From Carnobacterium_B sp040274945 (GTDB lineage: Bacteria > Bacillota > Bacilli > Lactobacillales > Carnobacteriaceae), in the NCBI RefSeq assembly GCF_040274945.1, contig NZ_JBEMAR010000011.1:1-64000 (forward strand): 64,000 bases of DNA. The letters run 5' to 3'. Made by a program: the position numbers and the translations under genes. Below, piece after piece: positions 49,285 through 59,338 of the stretch (within the stretch, counting starts at the first letter, position 1; each line of letters opens with the position of its first letter). The notes under the pieces are model-generated. The model was not told the DNA's origin and did no database searches. It saw nothing but the letters and a program-made list of their open reading frames with translations.

Positions 49285-50229
49285 ATGAAAATTGCCTTTG
49301 TATATAGTGGACAAGGCGCTCAATACGTTGGTATGGGGCAAGACTTGTATGAAAAGTATAGTGTAGTTCGAGAGGTTTTTGATCAAGCTGGACAATCTTT
49401 AAATATAGATATGCCTGAGCTGTGCTTTAAAGAAAATGACTTGCTGAACCAAACAACTTATACTCAGCCTGCTATCCTTACTGTAAGTTTGGCTATTGAT
49501 GCATTGTTAAAAGAAAAAGGAATCCATCCTGATGTTGTAGCTGGTTTAAGTCTAGGAGAGTACAGTGCGTTTGTAAAAGCGAATGTGCTATCTTTTGAAG
49601 ACGCTGTTAAATTGGTTAAAAAAAGAGGACAATATATGACTGATGCTGTTCCTCTCGGTAAAGGTGCGATGAGTGCCATAATGGGAACAGACCGCCAAAC
49701 AATTCTTGACGCTTGTGATGAAGCAAGTGTACTCGGCATTGTTTCACCTGCAAACTATAATATGCCTGGACAGATTGCTATTGCTGGTCTTAAAGCAGCC
49801 GTAGAAAAGGCTGGAGAAATTCTTCTTGAAAGAGGAGCTAAACGAGTTGTTCCTTTGCAAGTCAGCGGACCCTTTCATACACAGCTATTAGAGCCTGCAT
49901 CGATTCAATTGGAAGAAGCACTTAAGTCTGTTTCAATTCATGATTCTGAATTGCCTGTTATTAGCAACACCATTGCTAAAGTCTTTGAAAACAAAGAGCA
50001 AATAAGAACAATGATGGTGAAACAAGTGATGTCTCCCGTTTACTGGGAAGACAGTGTAAGAACAATGATTGATATGGGTGTTGATACTTTTATCGAAGTA
50101 GGTCCTGGTAAGACATTAAGCAGCTTTATCAAGAAGATCGATAAAACAGTGACCATTTTAAATGTTGAAAATGAAAAGACTTTAGAAAAAACGGTAAATA
50201 AACTGGCTGAGCTGAACGCTCCGGCCTAG
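49285..50229 (+). CDS. fabD: Malonyl-CoA:ACP transacylase
   Basis: Moves malonyl from CoA to ACP. The 314 residues have YSGQGAQYVGMG at the N-terminus, the nucleophile Ser in GLSLGEYSAF (near 92), and the catalytic His in GPFHTQLLEPA (near 198). ATG after AAAGGAGAAG. It lies downstream of the internal hairpin; a 21-base gap follows before fabG. Confidence 0.96.
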   Translation: MKIAFVYSGQGAQYVGMGQDLYEKYSVVREVFDQAGQSLNIDMPELCFKENDLLNQTTYTQPAILTVSLAIDALLKEKGIHPDVVAGLSLGEYSAFVKANVLSFEDAVKLVKKRGQYMTDAVPLGKGAMSAIMGTDRQTILDACDEASVLGIVSPANYNMPGQIAIAGLKAAVEKAGEILLERGAKRVVPLQVSGPFHTQLLEPASIQLEEALKSVSIHDSELPVISNTIAKVFENKEQIRTMMVKQVMSPVYWEDSVRTMIDMGVDTFIEVGPGKTLSSFIKKIDKTVTILNVENEKTLEKTVNKLAELNAPA

Positions 50230-50250
50230 TACATTAAAAGGAATGAGCAC

Positions 50251-50988
50251 ATGACTTTAAAAGATCAAACCGTTGTTGTTACAGGTAGTTCAAGAGGTAT
50301 TGGAAAAGCAGTGGCTGTAGAATTTGCAAAAGCTGGAGCAAACGTTGTTTTAAATGGACGCAAACCTATCTCTGAAGAATTGATCAGCGAAATAGAAAGT
50401 TACGGTGTTAAAACGCATACTATCTTAGGAGACGTTAGTGATTTTAATTTTGCTAAACAACTCATTGAAGAATCAAAAGAAGTTTTTGGAAGCGTTGATA
50501 TCCTAGTGAACAATGCTGGTATTACAAATGATATGCTTTTAATGCGAATGTCAGAAGAAGACTTTGATCAAACGATTTCAATTAACTTAAAAGGAACGTT
50601 TAATACGATTCGTCATGCATCAAAAGTTATGTTAAAACAAAAAAGTGGAACGATCATTAACATGGCAAGCGTAGTTGGACTTGTTGGAAACGTTGGACAA
50701 GCAAACTATGCTGCAAGTAAAGCTGGTGTTGTAGGGTTAACAAAATCTGCTGCAAGAGAATTAGCTGCTAGAGGAATTACCGTAAACGCTATCGCTCCAG
50801 GTTTTATTGACACAGAAATGACCGATGTATTATCTGATAAGATGAAAGAACAAGCGGTTAGTCAGATACCTTTGAAACATTTAGGTAACGTAGAAGATGT
50901 TGCGAGAGCAGCAGTGTTCTTAAGTGAAAATAAATACATTACAGGTCAAGTCATCAATGTAGATGGCGGAATGGTTATGAATGGTTAA
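50251..50988 (+). CDS. fabG: 3-oxoacyl-ACP reductase
   Basis: NADPH-dependent reduction of beta-ketoacyl-ACP. The 245-residue short-chain dehydrogenase has the cofactor motif TGSSRGIGKAVA, NNAG, the active Ser in NMASVVG and the Tyr-x3-Lys in YAASKAG, plus the C-terminal NVDGGMVM. ATG after AAAAGGAATGAGC. fabF follows after 15 bases. Confidence 0.96.
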   Translation: MTLKDQTVVVTGSSRGIGKAVAVEFAKAGANVVLNGRKPISEELISEIESYGVKTHTILGDVSDFNFAKQLIEESKEVFGSVDILVNNAGITNDMLLMRMSEEDFDQTISINLKGTFNTIRHASKVMLKQKSGTIINMASVVGLVGNVGQANYAASKAGVVGLTKSAARELAARGITVNAIAPGFIDTEMTDVLSDKMKEQAVSQIPLKHLGNVEDVARAAVFLSENKYITGQVINVDGGMVMNG

Positions 50989-51003
50989 AAAGGAGGAAAA
51001 ATA

Positions 51004-52245
51004 ATGACGAATCGTGTAGTAATTACTGGAATGGGTGCTGTGACACCTTTAGGAAATACGGTTGATGAATTTTGGGATGGTCTTAAAGCTGGAAAAAACG
51101 GTATTGCTCCTATTACAAAATTTGATGCAACGGAGACAGGTATCACTGTTGCTGGTGAATTGAAAGACTTTGATGCAACAAATTATATGCCACGTAAAAT
51201 TTCAAAACGTATGGACGAATTTTCAAGATATGGTGTCGCAGCAGCTGTACAAGCTGTAGAAGAAAGCGGCATTGATCGTGAAAAAACAGATATGAATCGT
51301 TTTGGTGTCATTGTTGGTTCTGGTATCGGCGGATTGAACGCTATGCAAGAACAGATTATTAAGATGAACACAAAAGGACCTCAACGTGTAGCACCTCTAT
51401 TTGTACCGATGGCAATCGGAAATATGGCCGCTGGAAATATTTCAATCGCTATTGGGACTAAAGGAATCAATACGTCTATCGTAACCGCTTGTGCTTCTGG
51501 AAATAATTCTATTGGAGAAGCTTACCGTAATATTAAACATGGTTACTCAGACGTGATTCTTGCTGGAGGAGCAGAAGGTACGATCAATGAAATCGGTATT
51601 TCTGGTTTTGCTGCATTAACGGCTTTATCAACAAGTACAGATCCTGACCGTGCTTCAATTCCTTTCGATAAAGAGCGTACTGGTTTTGTTATGGGTGAAG
51701 GCGCAGCTGTATTGATGCTTGAAAGTCTAGACCATGCTCTAGAACGTGGAGCAACAATTTACGCTGAAGTCGTTGGTTACGGTTCTACAGGTGACGGTTA
51801 TCATATGACTGCACCAACACCAGACGGAAGTGGCGCAGGCCGTGCAATGCAAGACGCAATGGCTGAAGCCGGTATAACACCTGCTGATGTGGGCTATATC
51901 AATGCTCATGGAACGGGTACTGGAGCAAACGATTCTGCTGAAACAATGGCTATTAAATACGCATTTGGCGATGAGGCTAAAAATGTTGCGATTTCAAGTA
52001 CGAAAAGTATGACAGGACATTTATTAGGTGCTGCAGGAGCCATTGAAGCAGTAGCATGTGTGAAAGCTCTTCAAGATGGTTTCTTACCACCGACTATCGG
52101 ACTTCAAGTACCAGATGAAGCGTGCGATTTGGATTACATTCCTAATGTTGGACGTGAAGCTGATGTTAAATACACACTAAACAATTCTTTAGGCTTTGGC
52201 GGACACAATGCCGTAACATGCTTTAAGAAATGGGAGGGGCAATAA
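51004..52245 (+). CDS. fabF: 3-oxoacyl-ACP synthase II
   Basis: Chain-elongating condensing enzyme. The 413 residues have the catalytic Cys in TACASGNNSIGEAY (near 165), His in NAHGTGTGAND (near 302) and His in STKSMTGHLLGAAGA (near 341). GFGGHNAV near the C-terminus is standard. ATG after AAAAGGAGG. It ends two bases before the accB start. Confidence 0.97.
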   Translation: MTNRVVITGMGAVTPLGNTVDEFWDGLKAGKNGIAPITKFDATETGITVAGELKDFDATNYMPRKISKRMDEFSRYGVAAAVQAVEESGIDREKTDMNRFGVIVGSGIGGLNAMQEQIIKMNTKGPQRVAPLFVPMAIGNMAAGNISIAIGTKGINTSIVTACASGNNSIGEAYRNIKHGYSDVILAGGAEGTINEIGISGFAALTALSTSTDPDRASIPFDKERTGFVMGEGAAVLMLESLDHALERGATIYAEVVGYGSTGDGYHMTAPTPDGSGAGRAMQDAMAEAGITPADVGYINAHGTGTGANDSAETMAIKYAFGDEAKNVAISSTKSMTGHLLGAAGAIEAVACVKALQDGFLPPTIGLQVPDEACDLDYIPNVGREADVKYTLNNSLGFGGHNAVTCFKKWEGQ

Positions 52246-52247
52246 AA

Positions 52248-52736
52248 ATGGATTTTGGTCAAGTGAAAGAAATTCTTGATCTAGTCAATCAATCAGAATT
52301 AACTGAATTTGATTTGCAAATGGATAATGTAACTTTACGTATGAGTAAAAATACATCTAGCCAACAAATCAGCAATCAAACGGTTCTTACTGATTCAGAA
52401 ACTAGATTTAACGAACCTGTTCGTAAAGAGAATATACAAAAAGCTTCTTCTGTTTTCGAAGAAGTATCCAATTCTACTCCAATTGCTGAGATTGTTGCCG
52501 ATGGTGCACTAGTTCATTCTCCAATCGTTGGAGTAATTTACACTTCTCCTTCACCTGATCAACCAGCTTTCAAAAAAGTGGGCGATAAAGTAACCGTTGG
52601 GGAGACACTTTGTATTGTTGAAGCAATGAAATTAATGAATGAAATTAAAAGTGAAGTAGATGGAACGATTACTGAAATACTAATAGAAGATGAACAAGTT
52701 GTTGAATTTAATCAACCGTTGTTCAGAATTGCCTAG
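52248..52736 (+). CDS. accB: Biotin carboxyl carrier protein of acetyl-CoA carboxylase
   Basis: Carries biotin between AccC and AccAD. The 162 residues have an N-terminal helix, a Ser/Thr/Glu-rich linker, and a C-terminal biotinyl domain with the biotin Lys in VEAMKLMNEI (near 127). ATG 52248 is preceded by GGGAGGGGC, located in the end of fabF; an in-frame upstream start at 52230 is rejected. fabZ follows after 12 bases. Confidence 0.96.
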   Translation: MDFGQVKEILDLVNQSELTEFDLQMDNVTLRMSKNTSSQQISNQTVLTDSETRFNEPVRKENIQKASSVFEEVSNSTPIAEIVADGALVHSPIVGVIYTSPSPDQPAFKKVGDKVTVGETLCIVEAMKLMNEIKSEVDGTITEILIEDEQVVEFNQPLFRIA

Positions 52737-52748
52737 GAGGAAACACCA

Positions 52749-53180
52749 ATGACAAAAATGAATATTAAAGAAATCCAAGAATTGATCCCGAACCGCTACC
52801 CAATCTACTTTATTGACCGTGTAGACGAAATGATTCCAGGTGAACATGTTGTAGCACTTAAAAATGTAACGATCAATGAAGAAGTATTCCAAGGTCACTT
52901 TCCAGGTGAACCCGTATTACCAGGAGTATACATTTTAGAAGCATTAGCTCAAGCAGGATCGATTCCTTTATTGACGCTAGATCGTTTTAAAGGGCAAACA
53001 GCTTACTTAGGTGGAATGAACAAAGTGAAATTCCGTAAAAAAGTTGTTCCTGGTGACCAATTGATGTTGCAAGTCGACATTGTTAAATTGAAAGATTACG
53101 CTGGTATCGGAAAAGGTGTAGCATACGTAGATGGAAAAAAAGTTTGTGAAGCTGAATTAACTTTCATCATTGGTAGATAA
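52749..53180 (+). CDS. fabZ: 3-hydroxyacyl-ACP dehydratase
   Basis: Dehydrates beta-hydroxyacyl-ACP to the trans-2-enoyl form. The 143-residue hot-dog protein has the active His in GHFPGEPVLPGV (near 50) and the Glu in ILEALAQAG (near 64). No FabN/FabM isomerase activity can be assigned from this sequence. ATG after TAGGAGG. accC starts five bases after its stop. Confidence 0.95.
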   Translation: MTKMNIKEIQELIPNRYPIYFIDRVDEMIPGEHVVALKNVTINEEVFQGHFPGEPVLPGVYILEALAQAGSIPLLTLDRFKGQTAYLGGMNKVKFRKKVVPGDQLMLQVDIVKLKDYAGIGKGVAYVDGKKVCEAELTFIIGR

Positions 53181-53184
53181 GCCT

Positions 53185-54552
53185 ATGTTTAATAAAATAT
53201 TAATTGCCAATCGAGGAGAAATTGCTGTTCGCATTATTCGAGCTTGTCGTGAGATGGGAATCAAAACTGTTGCTGTTTATTCTGAAGCGGATCGCGATGC
53301 TTTGCATATGCAATTAGCAGATGAAGCCATTTGTATTGGCCCAGCCAAAGCTACTGACTCTTACTTGAATATGCAAAGTATTTTAAGTGCAGCGGTTGTG
53401 ACGAATGCTCAAGCGATTCACCCAGGTTTTGGGTTCTTATCTGAAAATAGTACATTTGCGACCATGTGTAAAGAAATGAACGTTACATTCATTGGGCCAG
53501 ATGCGGTTACTATTGATCAAATGGGAAATAAAGCGAATGCGCGTGCTCTTATGATTGAAGCAAATGTACCAGTTATTCCAGGAAGTGAAGGTTTCATTAC
53601 CGATACTAATGAAGCTAAACAACTGGCAGATCAATTAGGTTACCCAGTAATGGTCAAAGCTGCAGCTGGTGGTGGCGGTAAAGGGATGCGTAAAGTCCTA
53701 AGAACCGAAGATTTAGCTGCTGCATTCAATAGTGCAAAAAACGAAGCGAAAGCAGCTTTTGGCGATGATCAAATGTATATGGAGAAAATCATTGAACATG
53801 CACGTCATATTGAGGTACAATTATTAGGGGATCATTACGGAAATGTTATCCATTTAGGAGAACGTGATTGTTCTTTGCAACGCAATAATCAAAAAGTAAT
53901 TGAAGAGTCCCCTTCTGTAGCGATCAATGAAGAGCAACGGAAAAATCTAGGTGAAACAGCTATTCGTGCTGCAAAGTATGTCGGTTATAAAAATGCAGGT
54001 ACGATTGAGTTTTTATTGGATCAAAATGGAGAGTTTTACTTCATGGAAATGAACACTCGTATTCAAGTTGAACATCCAGTAACCGAGATGGCTACCGAAT
54101 TTGATATTGTGAAAGAACAATTACTGATTGCAAGCGGAGCAAAGTTATCGATTCAACAAAGTGATGTTCGTTTGACTGGACACACGATTGAATGCCGAAT
54201 CAATGCTGAAAATCCTGCTTTTAACTTTGCACCTTCTCCGGGAACGATTCAATACTTATTGATGCCGAGTGGCGGAAATGGATTGCGAGTTGATAGTGCA
54301 ATGTTTGCTGGAGCAGATATTCCACCTTATTATGATGCAATGATTGCAAAAATCATTACAAAAGGTGCCAATCGTGCTGAAGCCATTGCTAAAATGCAAC
54401 GTGCTTTAGGTGAAATGGTCATCGATGGAATTATTAGCAACCAATTTTTCCAAGAAGATTTGTTAATGGATAAACGCTTTGTTAATGGAGAGTATGATAC
54501 AAGCTTTTTACAAGATGTCTTTCTTAAAGAATGGAAACCTCGTATTGAATAA
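53185..54552 (+). CDS. accC: Biotin carboxylase subunit of acetyl-CoA carboxylase
   Basis: ATP- and bicarbonate-dependent carboxylation of biotin on AccB. The 455 residues have KILIANRGEIAVRIIRAC, the ATP-grasp glycine loop AAAGGGGKGMR (near 160), and the catalytic EMNTRIQVEHPVTE (near 290). ATG 53185 gives the standard N-terminus MFNKILIANRG; an in-frame TTG at 53170 lies inside fabZ and has no better ribosome site. The Shine-Dalgarno is weak, which suggests coupling to fabZ translation. Confidence 0.96.
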   Translation: MFNKILIANRGEIAVRIIRACREMGIKTVAVYSEADRDALHMQLADEAICIGPAKATDSYLNMQSILSAAVVTNAQAIHPGFGFLSENSTFATMCKEMNVTFIGPDAVTIDQMGNKANARALMIEANVPVIPGSEGFITDTNEAKQLADQLGYPVMVKAAAGGGGKGMRKVLRTEDLAAAFNSAKNEAKAAFGDDQMYMEKIIEHARHIEVQLLGDHYGNVIHLGERDCSLQRNNQKVIEESPSVAINEEQRKNLGETAIRAAKYVGYKNAGTIEFLLDQNGEFYFMEMNTRIQVEHPVTEMATEFDIVKEQLLIASGAKLSIQQSDVRLTGHTIECRINAENPAFNFAPSPGTIQYLLMPSGGNGLRVDSAMFAGADIPPYYDAMIAKIITKGANRAEAIAKMQRALGEMVIDGIISNQFFQEDLLMDKRFVNGEYDTSFLQDVFLKEWKPRIE

Positions 54553-54613
54553 GTTTGTTTTGAATTAACAAAACCATCTTACTAAAAATGCAGTAAATAA
54601 AAGAGGTGACAAT

Positions 54614-55462
54614 GTGCAGTTATTTAAAAAAAGAGCTTATATTCCAATTACAAAACACTCACAAATCAATGAAGAAACAGATAACCCTATGGTGCCGGAT
54701 GGCATGTTCGCACAATGTCCAAGTTGTAAAAAAGCCATTTATACAAAGGATTTAGGTGCAGAAAAAATCTGTCCTGAATGTGGCTATACGTTTAGAATAC
54801 GGGCACAAAAGCGAATTGAATTAACCATTGACGAAGGCAGTTTTGAAGAATGGCATCACGATATTCCATTTGAAAATCCTTTGAATTTTCCAGATTATGA
54901 TAAAAAAATAGAACAAGCTCAAAAAAAGACAAATCTTCATGAAGCTGTTTTAACCGGGAAAGGTACAATCAATGGAATTGAAACGGCCATTTGTGTGATG
55001 GATTCTCATTTTATTATGGGAAGCATGGGAAAAATAGTTGGTGAAAAAATAACAAGAACATTTGAAAAAGCAATAGAAGAAAAACTACCTGTCATCATTT
55101 TTACTGCCTCAGGTGGAGCTCGTATGCAAGAAAGTATTTTATCGCTAATGCAGATGGCTAAAATTAGTGGGGCGGTAGCTCGTCACAGTGATGTAGGTTT
55201 ACTATACGTAACGGTCTTAACTGACCCGACCACTGGTGGGGTAACGGCTAGTTTTGCCATGCAGGGTGATATCATCTTATCTGAACCTCAAGCACTAGTT
55301 GGGTTTGCCGGCAGACGTGTGATCGAGCAGACGATAAATGAAGAACTTCCTGATGATTTTCAACTTGCTGAATCTGTTTTAGAAAACGGGTTTATTGATA
55401 AGATCGTGCCAAGAAAAGAATTGAAACAGATTCTAAGCGGTATCTTACGCATGCATCAGTAA
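54614..55462 (+). CDS. accD: Acetyl-CoA carboxylase carboxyltransferase subunit beta
   Basis: Transfers the carboxyl group from biotin to acetyl-CoA with AccA. The 282 residues have the N-terminal zinc ribbon CPSCKKAIYTKDL and CPECGYTF (four Cys), then the carboxyltransferase fold with SGGARMQESILSLMQMAK and PTTGGVTASFAM. GTG start with AGAGGTGA upstream. accA follows 30-40 bases later. Confidence 0.96.
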   Translation: MQLFKKRAYIPITKHSQINEETDNPMVPDGMFAQCPSCKKAIYTKDLGAEKICPECGYTFRIRAQKRIELTIDEGSFEEWHHDIPFENPLNFPDYDKKIEQAQKKTNLHEAVLTGKGTINGIETAICVMDSHFIMGSMGKIVGEKITRTFEKAIEEKLPVIIFTASGGARMQESILSLMQMAKISGAVARHSDVGLLYVTVLTDPTTGGVTASFAMQGDIILSEPQALVGFAGRRVIEQTINEELPDDFQLAESVLENGFIDKIVPRKELKQILSGILRMHQ

Positions 55463-55501
55463 ATATAGACAGGCAAGTATTTTATAAAGAAGGTGAACGA
55501 G

Positions 55502-56284
55502 TTGAAAGAAGCTATGGAAATCGTTGCTTTATCAAGAAAAACATCACGATTAACTGCTTTAGAAATAATGGAATCGGTTTTTGACGATTTTATTGAATTC
55601 CATGGCGATCGTTCTTTTCATGATGATAAAGCCATTGTCGGGGGCATAGCAACCTTAAATGGACAACCTGTAACGGTGATAGGCAATCAAAAAGGTCATG
55701 AAGTAAAAGAAAATATTATGCGTAATTTTGGATCTCCTCATCCAGAAGGTTATCGAAAAGCATTGCGTCTAATGAAACAAGCTGAAAAATTTAATAGACC
55801 GGTAATAACCTTTGTCAATACTGCTGGTGCTTATTGTGGCGTCGAGGCTGAAAATAGAGGACAAGGTGAAGCTATTGCACGTAATTTAATCGAAATGAGT
55901 AAATTAAAAGTACCGATTCTTTCCATTATTATCGGTGAAGGCGGTAGTGGAGGAGCTTTAGCTTTGGCTATGGGGAATCAAGTATGGATGATGGAACACA
56001 CGATGTATTCTGTACTTTCGCCTGAAGGGTTTTCTTCTATTTTATGGAAAGATGCAACAAGATCGAAGGAAGCAGCAGAATTGATGAAGTTAACTGCTCA
56101 AGATTTATTTGGGCTTGATATAATTGACTTTATATTGCCGGAAACAAACTCAGAAGGTTTGTTGTCTCAAGAGCAAATTCTGAAAGATATGAAAAAAAAT
56201 ATAAGTTCGACTATAAAAGATCTTTCTGCAAAAACACCTGATCAACTCGTTGAAGAACGCTATCAACGATTTAGAAAATATTGA
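55502..56284 (+). CDS. accA: Acetyl-CoA carboxylase carboxyltransferase subunit alpha
   Basis: Partner of AccD. The 260 residues have DFIEFHGDRSFHDD, NQKGHE, GSPHPEGYRKALRLMK, NTAGAYCGVEAENRGQ and IIGEGGSGGALAL, typical AccA motifs. TTG 55502 is chosen because AAGGTG ends six bases upstream. An alternative GTG at 55493 sits in that ribosome site. Last gene of the fab/acc operon, closed by a hairpin. Confidence 0.95.
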   Translation: MKEAMEIVALSRKTSRLTALEIMESVFDDFIEFHGDRSFHDDKAIVGGIATLNGQPVTVIGNQKGHEVKENIMRNFGSPHPEGYRKALRLMKQAEKFNRPVITFVNTAGAYCGVEAENRGQGEAIARNLIEMSKLKVPILSIIIGEGGSGGALALAMGNQVWMMEHTMYSVLSPEGFSSILWKDATRSKEAAELMKLTAQDLFGLDIIDFILPETNSEGLLSQEQILKDMKKNISSTIKDLSAKTPDQLVEERYQRFRKY

Positions 56285-56304
56285 TTTCTACTAAATAATA
56301 ACAA

Positions 56305-56347
56305 AAAAAAGAGCGAATCAGTTGAAATCAACTGACTTGCTCTTTTT
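56305..56347. terminator. Terminator between accA and the small minus-strand gene
   Basis: AAAAAGAGC / GCTCTTTTT encloses CAGTTGA / TCAACTG. It serves both convergent genes, and the minus-strand gene's last codons (from 56328) are part of it. Confidence 0.88.
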
Positions 56348-56636
56348 CTAGTTGTGGGAGATCGATTTTTGGTATTTTTACTGTAGAAGATTGATAAAGA
56401 TATTTGCTATCATTTGTTTCAATCAAAATACTGTAGCGATGATCATCTAAAAGTAATTTGCCAAGCATTTCTCTAGAATAGATTCGTCCTAATGGAAAAC
56501 CCTCCGGTAATGTGACGGTCACTTTTTTTAATTCATAAAAACCATTTGCAATCGTTTCTACAAATATAATATGTGCTAGAGATTGTAACTCAGTTTGTTC
56601 TTCACTAGTGAGGTCTTTTACAAAACCTTGATTCAT
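56328..56636 (-). CDS. Uncharacterised small protein
   Basis: A 102-residue protein not recognised. It shows mixed helix and strand (LTSEEQTELQSLAHIIFVETIANGFYEL, then VTVTLPEGFPLGRIYSREMLGKLLLDDHRYSILIE) and an acidic, Pro-containing tail. No signal peptide or membrane segment. The ATG has a strong AAGGAGG (minus strand, near 56649), which supports a real gene. Its 3' end overlaps the terminator shared with accA. Monocistronic; function unknown. Confidence 0.65.
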   Translation of the reverse strand: MNQGFVKDLTSEEQTELQSLAHIIFVETIANGFYELKKVTVTLPEGFPLGRIYSREMLGKLLLDDHRYSILIETNDSKYLYQSSTVKIPKIDLPQLEKEQVS

Positions 56637-56905
56637 TGAAGGATCCTCCTTAAAATTTTTATTTATTTTTTTATATCAGCGCACCAAATTTAGTTTACCA
56701 TATTTTATATCGTGTAGTATATAAAATTTTGAAAATAAGGCCAAAATTTGTAAGCCCAGTGTAATAGGACGTTTAGTTGTTTAAATTTCACTAATCGCTT
56801 CAACTTAATTCACTTTAATGAATAAATGTATGTTAAAATAAAGACTGAGTAAAAAAACAAAATGAACTTTTTTATTGAATGACATGAATGCAGGAGAGTG
56901 ACAAT

Positions 56906-57865
56906 ATGGGAGAAACAGTACCCTTTCCAAAGAATTACGACTGGTATAAAAAAGAAGCGATGGACTATTTTTTATCAGGAAGAATGGAAGAAGCTATTCC
57001 CTTTTTCGAGGAAGCTTATCGGTTAGAACAAGATGAGTTATTAAATACAAATTATACAACTGCGTTATATCAAGTTGGGGATTATCAAAAAGCCAAAGAG
57101 ATAGCAGATGATAAGTATTCTTTTTATGAACAGGAAGAGTCGTTGGCTCTTTTTTATACAGCCATTTTAATAAAATGTCATCTGTTTCTCCAAGCAGAAC
57201 AAGCCATTGTGTTTCGAAAGAAAAAATTTCCGCTAACAGATACTTCTGAAGAAAATTGGTTAGCTGTTCAAGAATTGTTAGAAGAAGAACAAACAAAAAT
57301 TGAACTTGAGAAACAAAAAAAGGTCGACTATTTGCTAAAAGAATCATACTCTCTAGGAAATAAATCTTTTACAGAACAATCTGCTATTATGAAAGAATTA
57401 GAAGAGATTCCATCAGAACCTTTTATCCAAGCTGTAAAACCAATATTATCCAATCCTTACGTGAATGGCATTATTAAGGCGACAGCAATCGAACGTTTAG
57501 CTATTGAAAAGGTAGCAGGGGAGTTTGACATTTATTGGATGAAAGAAAAAAAAGTTATCCGACCAATTTTATTGACTTCCATCAAGAACCATGCGATTGT
57601 TCAAGAAGTATTGTCGCTATTATCTGAGCGTGTTGAACAAAATGATCCAACTCTTTATCAAGCTATGGTTCAAGAAGTATCGCTTCATTTCTTTGTGTTG
57701 TATCCTTTTATAGATGACGTGATCACTTCACCAGTAGAATGGGTTGAACTGTATCAAAAACGCTACGACAATTCTTTTGCAGAAACGATTGAACCTAGTT
57801 TAAACTGTAAAAAGATGGAAGATTGGATGCAAAGAATTGACCAAGAATTAATGGATTTAGTTTAA
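56906..57865 (+). CDS. TPR-like cytoplasmic protein
   Basis: A 319-residue helical protein. The N-terminus contains tetratricopeptide-like repeats: EAMDYFLSGRMEEAIPFFEEAYRLEQ, then NYTTALYQVGDYQKAKEIADDKY and a third degenerate one. The rest is helical and acidic without known motifs. It resembles TPR proteins encoded next to trigger-factor genes in lactic acid bacteria; its role is unknown. ATG 56906 follows AGGAGAG; the in-frame ATG at 56888 overlaps no ribosome site and is rejected. 161 bases before tig. Confidence 0.78.
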   Translation: MGETVPFPKNYDWYKKEAMDYFLSGRMEEAIPFFEEAYRLEQDELLNTNYTTALYQVGDYQKAKEIADDKYSFYEQEESLALFYTAILIKCHLFLQAEQAIVFRKKKFPLTDTSEENWLAVQELLEEEQTKIELEKQKKVDYLLKESYSLGNKSFTEQSAIMKELEEIPSEPFIQAVKPILSNPYVNGIIKATAIERLAIEKVAGEFDIYWMKEKKVIRPILLTSIKNHAIVQEVLSLLSERVEQNDPTLYQAMVQEVSLHFFVLYPFIDDVITSPVEWVELYQKRYDNSFAETIEPSLNCKKMEDWMQRIDQELMDLV

Positions 57866-58026
57866 CTAGTCATTCGTTAATTGAATGAGGCGTTATGTAG
57901 AGTTCAATCAGATTTACCTTTAATTCGTTGTTTTTATTTACAAATTTCAGCCTTTAGTGTACTATTAATGAGTATGCAATTGCATTTTTATTGCGAAAAA
58001 TAGAGTGTTTCGGAGGGAAATATAAT

Positions 58027-59307
58027 ATGACTGCAAAATGGGAAAAAAAAGGCACAAATGATGGTGTCTTAACATTTGAAATTTCAGAAGAAAAAATTAA
58101 AGAAGGTTTAGATACAGCTTTCAACAAAGTGAAATCTACTTTAAGTGTTCCAGGATTCCGTAAAGGGAAAGTTCCTCGTACAATCTTTAACAAACAATAC
58201 GGAGAAGAAGCTTTGTATGAAGATGCACTAAACGCTGTATTGCCTGAAGCATATGATGCTGCAGTAGCAGAAGCTGGTCTTGATCCAGTTGCACAACCAA
58301 AAATCGATGTTAAATCTATGGAAAAAGGCGAAGCTTGGGTTATTGAAGCTGAAGTTACTGTAAAACCTGAAGTTGAATTAGGGGAATACAAAGGCTTAAC
58401 TGTTGAAAAACAAGATCGTGAAGTAACAGATGAAGACGTTGAAAAAAATATCGAAGAAAAACGTGCTGCACAAGCTGAATTAGTATTGAAAGAAGATGCT
58501 GCAGTTGAAGGCGATACTGTTGTTATCGATTATGAAGGATTTAAAGATGGCGTTGCTTTCGAAGGCGGCAAAGGCGAAAATCATTCATTAGAATTAGGTT
58601 CAAACTCATTCATTCCAGGTTTTGAAGAAAAACTTGTAGGCGTTAAAGCTGAAGATGAATTAGACGTTGACTTAACTTTCCCTGAAGACTACCATGCTGA
58701 AGATTTAAAAGGTGCTGCTGTAACATTTAAAGTTAAAGTACACGAAGTTAAAGCAAAAGAATTACCAGCTTTAGATGATGAATTTGCTAAAGATGTTGAT
58801 GAAGAAGTTGAAACATTAGCAGAACTAAAAGAAAAAATTAAAACACAATTAACAGAAGCTAAAAATGCAGGTGCTGATGAAGCAGTTGAAGAATCAGCTA
58901 TTCGTCAAGCTGTAGACAATGCTAAAATTGAAGATCTTCCATGGGCAATGGTCCATGATGAAGTTCACCGTCAAATGGATGTCTTCTTAAACGATATGCA
59001 ACGTCAAGGTGTTTCTCCTGAAATGTACTACCAAATTACTGGTACTACAGAACAAGACTTACACAAACAAATGGAAGCTGACGCTGATTTAAGAACTCGT
59101 ACTAACTTAGTTCTTGAAGCAATTGTTGAAGCAGAAGCTTTTGAAACTACTGAAGAAGAAGTAAACGAAGAAATCAAAAACTTGGGCGAACAATATGGTA
59201 TGGACGAAAAAGCTGTCCGTGCTGCATTGACTCCAGAAATGTTGAAACACGACATTGCAATGAAAAAAGCTATTGATCTAATTACTGAAACAGCTGAAGA
59301 AAAATAA
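58027..59307 (+). CDS. tig: Trigger factor
   Basis: Ribosome-bound chaperone with peptidyl-prolyl isomerase activity. The 426 residues show the ribosome-docking loop GFRKGKVPRTIF (near 42-53), an FKBP domain (about 160-245; DTVVIDYEGFKDGVAFEGGKG ... FIPGFEEKLVG), and a C-terminal helical chaperone domain. ATG 58027 follows CGGAGGG; the longer in-frame reading from 57991 lacks a site. clpX lies downstream, the common tig-clpX order, separated by a terminator. Confidence 0.97.
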   Translation: MTAKWEKKGTNDGVLTFEISEEKIKEGLDTAFNKVKSTLSVPGFRKGKVPRTIFNKQYGEEALYEDALNAVLPEAYDAAVAEAGLDPVAQPKIDVKSMEKGEAWVIEAEVTVKPEVELGEYKGLTVEKQDREVTDEDVEKNIEEKRAAQAELVLKEDAAVEGDTVVIDYEGFKDGVAFEGGKGENHSLELGSNSFIPGFEEKLVGVKAEDELDVDLTFPEDYHAEDLKGAAVTFKVKVHEVKAKELPALDDEFAKDVDEEVETLAELKEKIKTQLTEAKNAGADEAVEESAIRQAVDNAKIEDLPWAMVHDEVHRQMDVFLNDMQRQGVSPEMYYQITGTTEQDLHKQMEADADLRTRTNLVLEAIVEAEAFETTEEEVNEEIKNLGEQYGMDEKAVRAALTPEMLKHDIAMKKAIDLITETAEEK

Positions 59308-59338
59308 TTGCTGTTTAGCTAATGATAAATAGTACTGA